From NCBI GenBank assembly GCA_023055355.1, contig JALJCS010000002.1, positions 81,121,001 to 81,185,000 on the forward strand: a stretch of DNA of 64,000 nt. The letters are read 5' to 3'. Origin of the DNA: Agelaius tricolor. Lineage: Eukaryota; Chordata; Aves; Passeriformes; Icteridae. The stretch's first letter is position 1, and each line of letters begins with the position of its first letter. The translations under genes were made by a program, and so were the position numbers. A model generated the notes under the pieces. It searched no databases, was not told the origin of the DNA, and saw only the letters and a program-made list of their open reading frames with translations. Positions 49,497-61,500 of the stretch are shown piece after piece.

Positions 49497-50175
49497 TGTA
49501 GTGATCCTTCTATGTTGTGTTGTGTCTGTATAACTTGGACTGTTCTGTTCCCCCCATCATGTAATGGTTCTGCCCTGGTTCTCCCTTCCCTCCTTTATGC
49601 TGCCAGTTATCCCAACTCCTCCCCAGTTGCCTTGGAGATTAATGCACCCTTTCTCAAATCCCTCCCTGGTGCCCTGTCCATCACCTGGCGCTCCCACCCT
49701 TCTCTCTAGAACTCTCTAGAAACTTCCAGCTAGAGCGTTGAGTGATTGGCTCAGGGGCCGGGGCCCCACCCTCAAGTTATCCCCATTGGTGCTCTCCCTA
49801 AGTCAATCTTTTGTATCCCACTCCCCTCTGAAACCCTATTCGTCCAAGGACTGACTCCTCCTCTGTGTCCCTCCCTCCTTAAAAGCTGTTGCACTTTCCC
49901 TCTTGTTCTCTTTGGCGGTCGGTTCCCCTGGGACCCAGTAAACCTGGATTCACCACAGCTGGAGAGCGCTCTCTTATTTCTGCTGACTGTAGCCACAGGC
50001 CAAGCCATGTCCTACCACAAGGCAGCGCTGCTGTCATAGCACAGGGTTTGCCTCAGGTGCTGTCCCGAACCACGGAGATGGGGACAGTGCCCCCGTACTG
50101 CTAGCGGTGCTGGATAGCCAGCCGGGACATCCGACAAGGACAGTCTTTCTACAGCTGCACCGCTTCACTTCTACA
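49497..50175 (+). mobile_element. ERVK-like LTR
   Basis: The segment is GC-rich against AT-rich flanks. It begins TGTAGTG (49497) and ends CTACA (50171-50175), matching short inverted ends. Inside, in order: a C-rich U3, a TATA-like CCTTAAAAGC near 49879, the phrase CTTGTTCTCTTTGGCGGTC, the variant poly(A) signal AGTAAA (49937-49942) followed by CCTGGATTCACCACAGCTGG, and a U5-like tail with GTGCTGTCCCGAAC and CCAGCCGGGACATCCG. From memory this order matches passerine ERVK LTRs. No viral genes adjoin it, so it looks solo. The expected 6-bp target duplication is not evident (TCAGGT against CTAGTT). Open frames across it are GC-driven and not genes. Confidence 0.82.
49937..49942 (+). promoter_or_regulatory. 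AGTAAA polyadenylation signal of the ERVK-like LTR
   Basis: This variant signal lies about 60 bp after the TATA-like CCTTAAAAGC, the short R spacing seen in ERVK LTRs. Confidence 0.6.
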
Positions 50176-50176
50176 C

Positions 50177-50392
50177 TAGTTTGGGGAGTTGGACTTTTTT
50201 GAATGTTAATTTAGTTAGTAATTTACTTATTTCCCATATTTTTCTTAGTAATTTCATATTAATTTTTCTACTTCTCTGCCAAATAAATAAGCACCTGAAG
50301 AAGGACTCTTTTATCATATGATTGACTTATTATAAGAGGTTAGGCACATTCTGCAAGTAACTTTCTATTTGGGCATCTCTCATATTGGCATA
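50177..50392 (+). repeat. Diverged ~215-bp direct repeat, copy B
   Basis: This is the partner of 45697-45922, in the same orientation, about 4.48 kb downstream. It begins essentially at the 3' edge of the ERVK-like LTR. The last ~55 bp are almost identical to copy A; the rest has more substitutions and small indels. Confidence 0.85.
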
Positions 50393-52549
50393 CTCTTCAC
50401 TATGGACTAACGAAGAACAAAAAGGATAAGCAATGAGTAGAGTTGTGTTCACATATATGATTCTTCTCTCTTATCTCAAAAAAATATTCTTTGATAACTT
50501 TGCATTAATAACCACAAGAAGTAAAAATACTATCTTATAGCTTTCAAACACTGAAAACATTTTTTTGTCTTCTCCAGTGAAGAATTTTATGCTCAGAACA
50601 ATGATTTTCATTTTTCTTTGTCCTAACATTTAATTGTTTCATTGGCTGTAACAGCCCAAGAAGGCTTTTCTTTTATGTAGCTGGAATAAGCAGTGGACAT
50701 AAGTTACAGGAAACAAAGCCCACAATAAAATGCAATTCCTTCCCGTTTCTGTAGTAGTTGCAGAATATTCATAATTCTTGCATAGTTGCAAGTTATACCA
50801 TTATTTTACCAAGATGTTTGTTGCTGGGTTCGTTATTTATGATCTGAAACTTAATTTCAGCTGATGCTGTAAGTACTTCTAACATTGTTGTTGGGCCATG
50901 ATTCACCCCAAGACACAGAGATGTATTCACATGAACAGTGGTGAGAAGAGCACCAATTTAATTTGATAGCAGACCCTATGGAAACCTCACAATCTGCACT
51001 TCCATGTAGATACAGCTGTGAAAGTTTCCTTTTTTTTCCCCTTTTTATAAGTTTAAAACCTTCTATAAAATATAAAAGGTATAAAAATGTTTTCTTAGGA
51101 AGGGTTTTTAGAGAGCACATAAGAATGCCACTATGGCAAAGCACTGTGTTAAAGACTTTTATTTGCCCAGTTCAGGCTGATCTGGAATGAGAAGGTCTGG
51201 CCTAGATAAGTCAGGAAAGATACTGAAATAGGACTATACAGTTTACAAATCTGGACCAGGAAGAGTATCCCGAGGCCTGAATCTAAACACCAGGCCACTT
51301 ACAATTTTCAAATCCAACAGCTCATGGTTCAGTCAATATTTTTCACAAAATTCTATTTTTCTGAGAACACTGCTTTCAGGAAGGTTTTCTTATTGTTCTA
51401 CTGTGGAAAAAAAAAATCAGTATATTTCAAAGTCTAAAAACTTGCTTCAGGATGACATTGATTTGCCATTTAATTCTGGCACCACTAGACTGTGGCACCA
51501 AATACAAAACTTCAAAAATTATAAATCAAATCTCTAGAACCCATTGAATGTTTACATGTCATCATATATTTCCTGAATTGGGATGTTTTTGTTTTCTGGT
51601 TATTTTGTATATTGCATTGTGTTTTTTAATTATAATTACTAGAAACTGAAGGAAAAATTTTAAGGGAATAAAAGGGAAGTTTCTTACAGAGATGATATTA
51701 TAATTTGGCAACTGTGCCTTACAGATTCACGGACATTTTGGTAAAATCTTAAGTCCCATTAAGCTGCAAAAAGGCATCTCCAGAACAGGGAATGACCAAA
51801 AGTAAATTGTTTACTCTTGTAAACTCTGGATCAAAAATTTGCCACAAAAGTTTGTTACATACTGTGTACTATTTCAGTTGACTGAAGTTAAACTATGCGT
51901 GTTTAACTCTGGTTATGTAAGGTTGCATTTGATTTTAGACTCTAAGAGAAGGCATTTATAAGAGGTCTTACAACTCCTCACCCCTTTGGATGTGTCATAA
52001 ACATAACACAGGATAGAAGTTAATTTGCACATATGTAACCTCATAATTTTTTTTGGAGAATCTTAGTAAGGTTGGCTGTAGAAATAGGAATCAAAGCAAT
52101 GAATGTGAAACTAAGTAACCAAGTTTTTAAAACTGCAAATGCTGATGAAAAAAGCTGGTTATGAAAATTTCATCTTTCATTTTTGAATTTACTATATCTT
52201 ACTATGTTTTCATGGCAATATGATGTTATGACTGACATATAAACTAGTTTCAACACAGTGATGGATTTTTAAGAGTTATCTGTATCGTGTGATTGATTCA
52301 CAAAGTAATGTAAGGCTTATTTTACAATGGCTAAGCAGGTAGGACCCCACTTCATGTTTTGAGTTATCATGAAATTTTCATTTCATTTCTAAGAATATAA
52401 AGATGCACTCTTTAGTTAGATTGAATTGTAAAAAAAAAAAAAAAAGAAAAGAAGAAATGTAGATAATCAGTTTCACAGATAGTGACAGGCAGTAGAGATT
52501 AGATCATTTGCCACAACTGATAATACACAAGTAAAATAATTCTATAAGG
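50393..52549. other. AT-rich unique DNA, no gene seen
   Basis: An A15-type run with trailing AAAGAAAAG lies near 52430-52455. No element or exon was recognised. Confidence 0.6.
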
Positions 52550-52803
52550 TGTTCTTCCTGGCTGACAGTCATGGAAATTACAATAAACAGATGAAACATA
52601 ATTATTGACATAAAACAACTGAAAGAGAGACTGTGGTTTGATTCATGAGTCTTGTCACACAGACAATGAAGGCAAGGCCAGATGCAGTTAGAGTAACCAC
52701 ACAGAGGCTATACAAGGACAGTATCTGTCCCTGATCATGCTGGGGGGGATGAGGGAGAGGCTGTGTAGGGGCTTTGGCTGCTGGCTGGAGTTAGTCCACG
52801 ACA
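52550..52803 (-). mobile_element. Minus-strand ERVL-like LTR fragment
   Basis: Read on the minus strand from 52803, the sequence starts TGTCGTGGACTAACTCCAGC, then CAGCAGCC and a run of C at 52742-52748 (G on plus). This resembles the start of passerine LTRs that read TGTCATGGTTTAACCCCAGC. The match is clear only over 52741-52803. Extension to about 52550, ending near CAGCCAGGAAGAACA on the minus strand, is a guess. Confidence 0.45.
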
Positions 52804-54560
52804 CCTTTGGGCAACTCATCTCTTTGCCCTCATACCTCTACATACTGTACCAAAACTCCCATTTATCTTTGCTCACTAACAACACATCTCTTATCACAAT
52901 TTGCCTTAGATGTATTGGTGCATTCTTAGTGGGGCAAGCAACATGTAGGAGACATTGAATCAGTGCATCCATGTGGGGAGAGTGGAGGAAAACTATGCCC
53001 AGAGCCTACTCCAGAAAGATCCATCAGAGCCTTTCCTACAGCAATTGTATGCATGTTCTTAATTCTTAACATTCTTGGTTTAAATTTATTGATGCCTCAG
53101 AAATTCTCTTAGAATCTCTTATGTAACTGTCATTGCAACTACACAGATAGGAGATTCAGTCAGCCAAATTCATAGACTGGCTCACAAAAGACATTTGAAA
53201 AATCTGGATTCCTGCAGTTGAAGCACCAGGGAGTATAAGTGAGATTAAACTTGTGGTGTGTCCATGTGAGTGTGAGAATGAGGTATGACAGAGTTTGAAA
53301 GGTCATTTGCATTTCCTTATCCTCTTGTACAGGGCAGAAAAACATTCTTTCCTTGGCAAATATTTTGTAATGCAAAATTCAAACTTGTCAAACACAAGCT
53401 CCTGTGGAGCCACAAGCAATCCCCTTGAAATATTGAGCCCTAAATAACTGCTTTTATTTCCAGAGCAAGAGTTTTTGTTATTTTCTTATCTTTTATTTCC
53501 ATCCAGTGGACAATGCAGTGCTCCCACTAGAAGAGATATGAGAATGGAGATAAATACAATGAATACAGATATAACTTTTAGAATAGGGAAGATATTGTTG
53601 TACGTGTGAGTCCTAGGGTATTCCTCCATTAAAAATGGGGGGGTGAGAAGAAGTGAAGAAAAGTGATTTTGTGTATTATAAATCATATTTAACAGCAACA
53701 ATTTAAAAATAACAGCTTTTAGCTCTAAGTTTTAGATAACTGAAAAAATAAAAATTATAAAATATTAATAATAGCCATGTTTCTACTGTTAGAGGAGAAA
53801 CTTACCACATAACCAAATAATTTCACATAGAAACATTCAAAGATACTACCAGTACAAAACAGAAGAGCTCAGAAAGTCAAGACTGATAACACTTGCACGT
53901 ATTCTATGCTACCATCTCTGGAGACAAGTTCAGTCACTCCATTTCAAGGACTATGGCAGAAAGATGTTACCTGAATGTGTTGGCTTTTGTCAACATACTT
54001 ATCTAAACTGTCCCCAAAGTAGGACTTTGATTACCAAGAACGATGTAACTGAGCTATGGGCCAGCAAAGCTTGTGTGGAAAACTGAAAAAACCAGCTGTG
54101 ACTAGACCTACTGCTGTTCCTGCTATATTCCTCAGTTCTCCAGATTAATGCTGATTTCACATATTCCTGAACAGTCTTTGTCACCTCTGTGTAATCCAGT
54201 GGTTGTTTCACAATCCAACTCCAATCACAGCTCATGAATTGTGTTTCTTTTCCTTTCATGTATCCTTGGTCCTAACTTGGTGAGTATGTCACCGCAGAAT
54301 TTTCAGCAAGGCTCCAATGGAATTCCAGTGACTACATTCTGATCAAGTGACTTCAACTCATCCAAAGAACTTTGGTAAACCAATCAGCTGAATGGGGAGT
54401 TGCCACAACCTGCACCACACAAAGCCTGGGAGAATTCCTTACTGAAGGCCTCTTAAAGAACAACCTACCAACGTGAAACCTGTATGTATTTGCTCACCAG
54501 TAAAAAATTGTAAGGAGAAAGAGATGGTGAGGAAAAAGGAAACAAAAAGGAAGGAAAAAA
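52804..54560. other. Unique DNA, no gene seen
   Basis: The block at 53990-54480 is less AT-rich but no repeat or exon was recognised. A minus-strand frame of 86 codons at 53999-54259 has no known domain. Confidence 0.55.
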
Positions 54561-54640
54561 GGGAAGGGAAGGGAAGGGAAGGGAAGGGAAGGGAAGGGAA
54601 GGGAAGGGAAGGGAAGGGAAGGGAAGGGAAGGGAAGGGAA
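54561..54640. repeat. (GGGAA)16 pentanucleotide microsatellite
   Basis: Sixteen perfect GGGAA units lie in a longer homopurine context that begins near 54517. The matching pentapeptide repeats in the translations (Lys-Gly-Arg-Glu-Gly and Phe-Pro-Ser-Leu-Pro types) come from the repeat, not from a gene. Confidence 0.97.
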
Positions 54641-55498
54641 AAAAAAGCAAAAGGGAGATATGGAGAGGGATGAAAAATAAGGGTGTGGGGCTTTTACATA
54701 AAATTACAGAAGAGAGAAAGGAAATAGGTACCAACATGATAGAGGAATTGTCTAATGTGTGGATTTGAAATGTGTGATATATCACTTAGCAAGTTTTTTT
54801 ATGTCTAATTTATGCTCAGGTTGTTACTTTTACTAACCAGTTAGTCATGCTCAAAGGCATGGCTTAAGCTTTATCTACACAGGACTGACTTATAACCTGT
54901 GGAAACTTGAAAGCAGTAAGCATTTTTTAAAAGGAAGAAAAGATGACAGCAGCAGAGTCAGAATCTGGAGACAGAATCTGAGAGATCTTAGGCCTGGGTA
55001 TCAAAGCAAGAGAAGATTTAACCCAATAGACATCAGAGAAAGGCGATTTGAACATTTAAGAATTGGGGTGTCTGGAGGAAAGATTGTCTTTTTGATCAGT
55101 AGTGTCATATAGCAAGATTTCTCACTCTCTCTTTAAAGTCACTAGCAAAGAAACTTTCTTATTTTTAAGCAAGTGGATATGAATGGTAATCATATTTCTC
55201 TTACATAGGCATTTTTTATTTTTATTTTAGAAGTTAGTAGAGAGAAAGAAAAGCTTGTATTCAAAGAGTTGCTGTAAATGAAGGAAAAAATCTGCTTAAT
55301 AATCAACAATAAAGAGAACATTTTTTCTCTTTCTTTTTAACATTTTCATTTCTTGATATGGTTCATGATCAGGAGCTTCATCAGTGATGAAGGCAAAAAA
55401 AAAAACAGGTGTGCTTTTGAAGGAAATGCTGTCAAGGTAAACTCCATAAGGATTGCTGCTCACAGCAAATGTGAAGACTATTTGAAAAGACTGCACTA
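54641..55498. other. AT-rich unique DNA, no gene seen
   Basis: No recognisable element or exon was seen. Confidence 0.6.
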
Positions 55499-55501
55499 TA
55501 G

Positions 55502-55575
55502 CACCATAGAATCATGGTTTGGAAGTACCTTAAAGATCACCTAATACCACCCTCTCCTCCCACAGGCAGAGCTAA
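55502..55575 (-). mobile_element. Short CR1 3' end, minus strand
   Basis: CACCATAGAATCATGGTTTG, then GAAGTACCTTAAAGATCACC, is a CR1 3' terminus read backwards. Similarity fades after ACAGGCAGAG, so only about 75 bp are kept. A larger CR1 in the same orientation begins 90 bp to the right. Confidence 0.8.
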
Positions 55576-55664
55576 TGCCATGAGGTTGGATCCCAACAAG
55601 GACCCTATATGCACAAGTACTGCAGGAATCTTCAAAGTTTTTTTCTTCTATTTGTGGAAAAAAA

Positions 55665-56235
55665 GTCATAGAATCCCTGAATAACTTAGGTTGGAAAAGA
55701 CCTTTAAGATCATTGAGTCCAACTGTTGACCCAGCACTGCCAAGTCCACCACTAAACCATGTCCATAAGTGACACATCTACACAACTTTTAAATACCTCC
55801 AAGGATGCTGACTCCAAGACTTCCCTGGACAGCCTGTTACAATGCTTGACAACCCTTTCAAGGAGGATTTTCTTTTTTCCTAATATCCAATTTAAGCCTC
55901 CCCGAGCACCTGAGACCATTTCCTCTCATCCTGTCACCAGTTACAGGGGAGAAGAGGCTGACTCCCACCTGGCTACTTTCAGGAAGCTGTAGAGAGTGAT
56001 AAAATCTTCCCTGGGCCCCTGCCTTTTCCCCAGGCTAAACAGCCCCAGCTCCCTCAGCTGCTCCTCATCAGACTTGTGCTCCAGGCCCTTCACCATCTCT
56101 GTTGCTTTCCTCTAGCCCAGCCCCTTGTAGTGAGGGGCCCAAAACTGAGCACAAAATTCAAGTTGCAGCCTCAGCTGTGCTGAGTACAGGGGAATGATCA
56201 CTACCTTAGTCCTGATGGACACTAATAAGTACTGA
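55665..56235 (-). mobile_element. CR1 retrotransposon, minus strand
   Basis: On the minus strand this is a well-preserved CR1 3' end. From left to right on plus: tail remnant CATAGAATCC, then TTAGGTTGGAAAAGACC, CCACTAAACCATGTCCATAA, TTTAAATACCTCCAAGGATG, CCTAATATCCAATTTAAGCC, GGCTAAACAGCCCCAGCTCC, GTGAGGGGCCCAAAACTGAG and GAGTACAGGGGAATGATCAC. It truncates near CTGATGGACACTAATAAG. The subfamily differs from the CR1 at 43570-44145, judging by the CACTAAACCATGTCC block. Confidence 0.95.
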
Positions 56236-57944
56236 TGAACAATTAATAACTTCCTGTCTGTACTTATCACCCACCTACGAGCAAAGTTTCAACAAAATCT
56301 GTGATTCTTTCAATCTTTCTCATATAAAAAAATTGGATTAGGGGGTATATTAAAGTTTTCCATTAGAGAAGGAAAGAGTGAGTTTTCAGAGTATTCAAAA
56401 GGATATATTATATTAGTAAAATAAAGTTGAGTAGTTTCCCATTTGAGAGAAAATTATATACCAGTCTTCTCCCAAATGTGTAATTGGTGGGAACAAGAAA
56501 TAACTAATGGAATACTTGCCATTCTCTCTTCTTTTTAACCCCTTTCATAAATTACTTTTCTCTCTGTACTTTTCCTAATGCCAGCTAGGCAAATGTAATT
56601 TTTGCAAAATTAAGTTTCAAACCTGGTAAAATAATGATTAGATGACATCAATATGCAAACTTCCTGTAAAACTTTTCACTGAAAGGTAAAGGAAGATGAC
56701 ACAATGAAATTTTAAAAGCAAACCTGTTAGGCTAGCTGCAGTGCAAGATTTCTGGGTTTCTGACCTCTATTTAAATATAATTCCAACTTTTTCTGCCACT
56801 CTGTGAACATATGCTGTTGTTTGTGCTGCTTGCAGACAGATGGACTGTGCATTTGGCTACAGAAATGGATATGTAATAAGAGAAGCAGCTCCTGAAACTT
56901 GTACAGATTCATGATTTCTTTTTAGAACTTTTTCTTACAACCCCATCCAGAGCTACTAATCAGGTTGTTGGGCTGAATTATGTACAAAATGTGGACAGAA
57001 TATATTCTATTAACTGATCTATTTATTTACACTACAATAATGATATTTTAATATATATTTTCACAAGTCTGTCTATATAAATTTATGAGCTGAAGAGAGT
57101 TCATAATATATGATGTAGCTAACTTCCTATATTGTGAATATAATAGCTCACACATTCATGAAAATACTGATGAATCACTGGACATGAAATTCAAACTTTC
57201 AGAATCTAATCCAAAATTCTCTAATGTTCTGCAATACTTGATTTATATGGTTTTCAGCACAAAGTAATCAAATAAAATAGTCCATCAGACCGATTAATAT
57301 TAATCAACTAAAAGTATGAAAATCTGCTTTGAATAAAACAGTACAAACAGGGTATGAAGTTCTGTTTAAGTGTCTTTTGTTTCCTGACTATGGATAACCA
57401 CATCTCTGGCAATGTGTCCTCCAGATACAAGTGCTGACAAGGCAGGAATCCATCACTGTCCAGCCAATTCAGTAAGCCAGAATCACTAATGGTGGATGAA
57501 TGCTTACGTTGTGCTCTTCTTAAAGCCAAGATTTCTAAAGCTGTGTCCCTAAGGTTTTACTTAGATATCTGTTTTCAGCTTCTGTTTGACTCCATTCACA
57601 GTAAGCAATTAGAAACTTAATTTTATGTATACTGTTTTCAAAATTTGAGTCTCTCTTTTCGGTTCCTTTGTGTGGGTGTTAATAATGGAAAAAATGTGTG
57701 CTTTCCTTATAAAGAAATTGAAAGTTTGCTTCTTCTGAAAAATAAGAATATTTTGAAAATTAACAGTTGTGTTTTTTTCTACACATTTCTAACATGAACT
57801 TAATCTTCACAGCTATGTAAAAAATATTGTGTTTTATCTAACTAAAAACAATAAAGCACATAAAAGAAAACAAAAATACATACATATGAAATAGCTGTAA
57901 AGACAAGATTAATTAAGAAAAATGGGTGAACTGCAATTCTGTTT
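56236..57944. other. AT-rich unique DNA, no gene seen
   Basis: No element or exon was recognised. Confidence 0.6.
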
Positions 57945-58570
57945 GCAGTGTTCTGTATCCAGACTAGACTTGACAAATTCCCTATTTTTGCCCGGAGGGT
58001 CCAGATTTCCATCCCCACCTTCAGGCTTGCCAAGCTCATTCATCTGGCAGCTCATCCTTCTGCCCAGCCGAGGTCCTGCGTCCCGCTGACAGAGCAGCCA
58101 TTGCAGCCATCGGTTGCCAGGGGCCTCGGTGGCACCTGCTCAGCCTGCAGCCATCTGACCTCCTTTCCCTCCGTCCCCCAATCCCCTCCTGCAACCCCAC
58201 GCAGGCGCGGAGTGGTTTAAAGCTTCTGATGCCGCTGATGCAGCCCTGTTCCCAGGCAGCAGGTTATGTACCAGTTAGCCAGACTCGCAGCAGCCCTGTC
58301 AACCCCTCTTTGTCTTGCCAGCCCTGTGTTTTGCCCACAGCTTCCAGTTCACCTGACCCAAAGAATGTGCCTGCTGAAATAGCACTGCATGCACAAGTTG
58401 CTCAGCCCTGTTCTCAGGTGCACATCAGTGACAACTCTCATTCTTTGAAATCAGCCATACAGCAGCTTCAGTTCCTAGTGGGTTGTCATCAGCAATTTGT
58501 CAGTCTGTTATTTTCCATTTGGATTGTAATGCTGCCAAACACAGAGCTTTTGCATTTACCTGACTTCTGA
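57945..58570. other. GC- and CpG-richer island, unassigned
   Basis: About 625 bp stand out from the AT-rich surroundings, with around ten CpGs concentrated at 57985-58285. Plus-strand frames are open over 57948-58220 (90 codons) and, in another frame, 58229-58570 (113 codons; rich in Pro, Ser and Gln). The octamer CAGCCCTG recurs four times at about 58240, 58292, 58318 and 58402. I recognise no protein family, retroviral motif, CR1 block or poly(A) tail. It could be an exon or promoter of an unknown transcript, a retrocopy fragment or an unrecognised repeat. Confidence 0.45.
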
Positions 58571-61500
58571 TTTCTAGATGTCGAGGCATGATTTCTCTGT
58601 TCTTATTGTAATTGGGATTTTCAGATAATATCTAATCCAATCTACTTCATATTTAATAGCAGGAGAATTTTTTCAAAGGGAATTACATTTACACTGTTTT
58701 CCATAATTTCTTCATGATGATAGAGAATTAAGAAGAGAAGTTTATTCCCAGTGAAAAAACCTACCAATTACTGCTACCTGGAACTGCAAGTTTTCTTTTC
58801 CTGTGAAAGAGGAGACTGATTAGAGACACACAGGCAACAACCACCTGCCTGCAGCTGTGTCATGTGATGCAGAAGGACATGGATTATTCTGGCTGAAGAA
58901 CGGGGAATCCCTCTTGACAAATCTGAGGTTGACTGATGGTACCTTCAAGCATTCTGTATGTGATCTGATGCTGGGGTACTGATCACTGCTACAAGCAGCT
59001 TTTATTATTGACCAGAGGAAGTGCTAAAATCCTTGATTCAGCAAAAGCTTCATTTACAGGTTTCATTTGGCTAGTAAATGGAGAATGGGAGAGGTTTAGG
59101 GACTAGTTTAAACTGCCTTAATATTTCACATGTAAATAACTGTAAAGTAACCAAAACTCCATTAGATAGCTAATAGTAGACAATTATTTTTATTAGAAAT
59201 GTTCTTACTACTTTGCAGTTTTGTCAAGGCATTCAGTACAGGCAACATGTTAAATCACCACATTTTTCCAACAAGCTATTTGAAATCTGTGTCAGCCAGA
59301 TTTGATTGATGCAGTGTACCAGAGAGCATAAGTATTGCAGAAAATGCCATTTCAGAGTTCAAAGCAGTAGAAAAATTGTTGTTTAATAATTCAGCAGTGA
59401 AATGAAAATAATGTAAAGAAGATTAGCCATGGTCTTTTACTGCGTGGTATTCATAGTAACATTCTCATTTCTAGGCTTGTTTTGTCCAAGTTATATTTTT
59501 AATCAAATGCTATTAATGAAACCTTTTTCCTTCCTGTTGTGAGTAAGGCCAGAGAAGGGACATCTTCTAAAATAACAAACTACCTTTTATTCAGCAATAA
59601 TACAGAAATAAAATTTGTTCTATGTATTATACATTTGTTTCTGTCATAATGATACGCAAAAAATTCAGCCAAAGCCTGTGTCCTCCAAGAAGCTGTTGTT
59701 TTCATTGTGTGAACTCTTCAAAGGCACTTGTAAACATTCAGCTGCACCCTGTTTTAATATAGCTTAGATCAGAAGTGGAGCTCTAGGATAGCTGTTCCAT
59801 TTCAGTGTTTCTCCCATGTCAAGGGCTTCTTTCACACTCAAAAGAGCTGCTTGGCCAGCAAACACAATGTCTCCTACACATGTCTATTTCCATTTCTACC
59901 CAGTCACAATTCTCCCAGAAATCTTGAAAAGCAGGAAACACTGAACATTTGCAATATACTAAATTCATGCTCTGCAGACCATTTTTTTTTTACACCTAAA
60001 GTAATAGGTTCCTGGGTCAATAACCCTTCACACATTTCCAGGAAGATCTAAAAATTATGTAAATGTATATTCTTGAAAAAGCAAAACAAAGCATTATTCT
60101 TCACAGTTATTTTCTCTGCAACTGCAATGAACAAAATAAATATTCAAAGTCAATTGAGCTTGCTTATCAGTCAGTTGGACAATCTGGTGAATTCTCAATT
60201 CTAAGGATTAAATTTTCACAGTTGTTCTGCAAATTGTTCAGTTTCAAATGTTTATTGATCTGTTTGAATATCCTGGCTATTGGAAATCCAGTTTTCAGCA
60301 GAAATTATTTGCTAAATCCTCTCTATGTTTGAGAATACAAACACAGAGTAAAATATATTTTGGGGAATTGCCTCATCCTATACATTTTCCAGCATACCTT
60401 ACCTAAGCCTTTTCCTTTTGAAAATACAAAAGAACAATTTCCATGAGAGCAATAACTCATGTCGTTTCTAAATTTCAACTGGTGAAAGCATCCAGTAAAT
60501 TAATTCAGAAATTATTTTACTTGACAACAGGTTTATTAATGGAACTGATATGGACTGGAATTCAAAACACAGGCTGTAACAGTGGAGATTTTTTGCTGCA
60601 GTGTATATCCCCTGCTGTGCAAAACATCCCCTAAGATATTGTAAGATTAAGGCAGCCTAGAGATGTTGTTTAAAGAAAACCACCAGCCGTCACTGCTCTA
60701 TTTCCCAGCCTGGAACAACTTCTATTCTAGTACTTTGGTGCTGCTTGGAGATTGAAAGGCACCATTCATTACATCAGTCACCCTAGATAGATCTTTTGGT
60801 GATCTCTGATTAAAAGATCATCCAATTTCTAAAAATCTTGACATGTATAAATACATTTTCAGCATGTTTTCAATAGAGTTGGAAAAAGTAGGAAAAAAGA
60901 CCCATCCCCAAACATGAACTAGCAACATCTGTAATCTACACTCTAAAGTATTTGCAAGAATGCAGATTTAGAGCTTTTTTTCCCCTGAGTTTTTAGTCCT
61001 CTGTCTTTCTATATTCTGCACGCTTTCTTGTGTAAGAAAATATTAGGAATATAATTTTATATATATTGTTTACAAATGGAAGGGTATAATTGAGGAACAT
61101 GATATTGCTTGAATTTTGACTGGAAATATTCAAGCCATTTAACATATAAATTGCAAAGCTGTTTTCTCAGTTCTGCAGGCAGCCATGTATACAGGTAAAG
61201 CAGTGCATGTGCAACAGTCTGAAAACATCAAGCAGCAGGGCACCTCACAGGTTAATCTGACATAAAGTGGAATGAAGCAGTGCCCAGCAAATACTTGTTC
61301 ATAACACAGATGCTATACCATAGCCTGCAGTTGCCAACAAATAACTTACATTTTGTTTTAAAGGAATCAGTAGAAAACATGCTGACCTTTTAAAACAGAC
61401 AATATAATCACTTTCTGCTGGGAATATTCACACATTTAAATTTACCAAGGTGTTTAGTTGCTGTCCTGAAACCATGCCAGCATGTCCAGCTTCTTTCATT

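Noticed and set aside
54473..54785. Repetitive peptides (Lys-Gly-Arg-Glu and Phe-Pro-Ser-Leu types)
   Set aside because: They are translations of the GGGAA microsatellite on the two strands.
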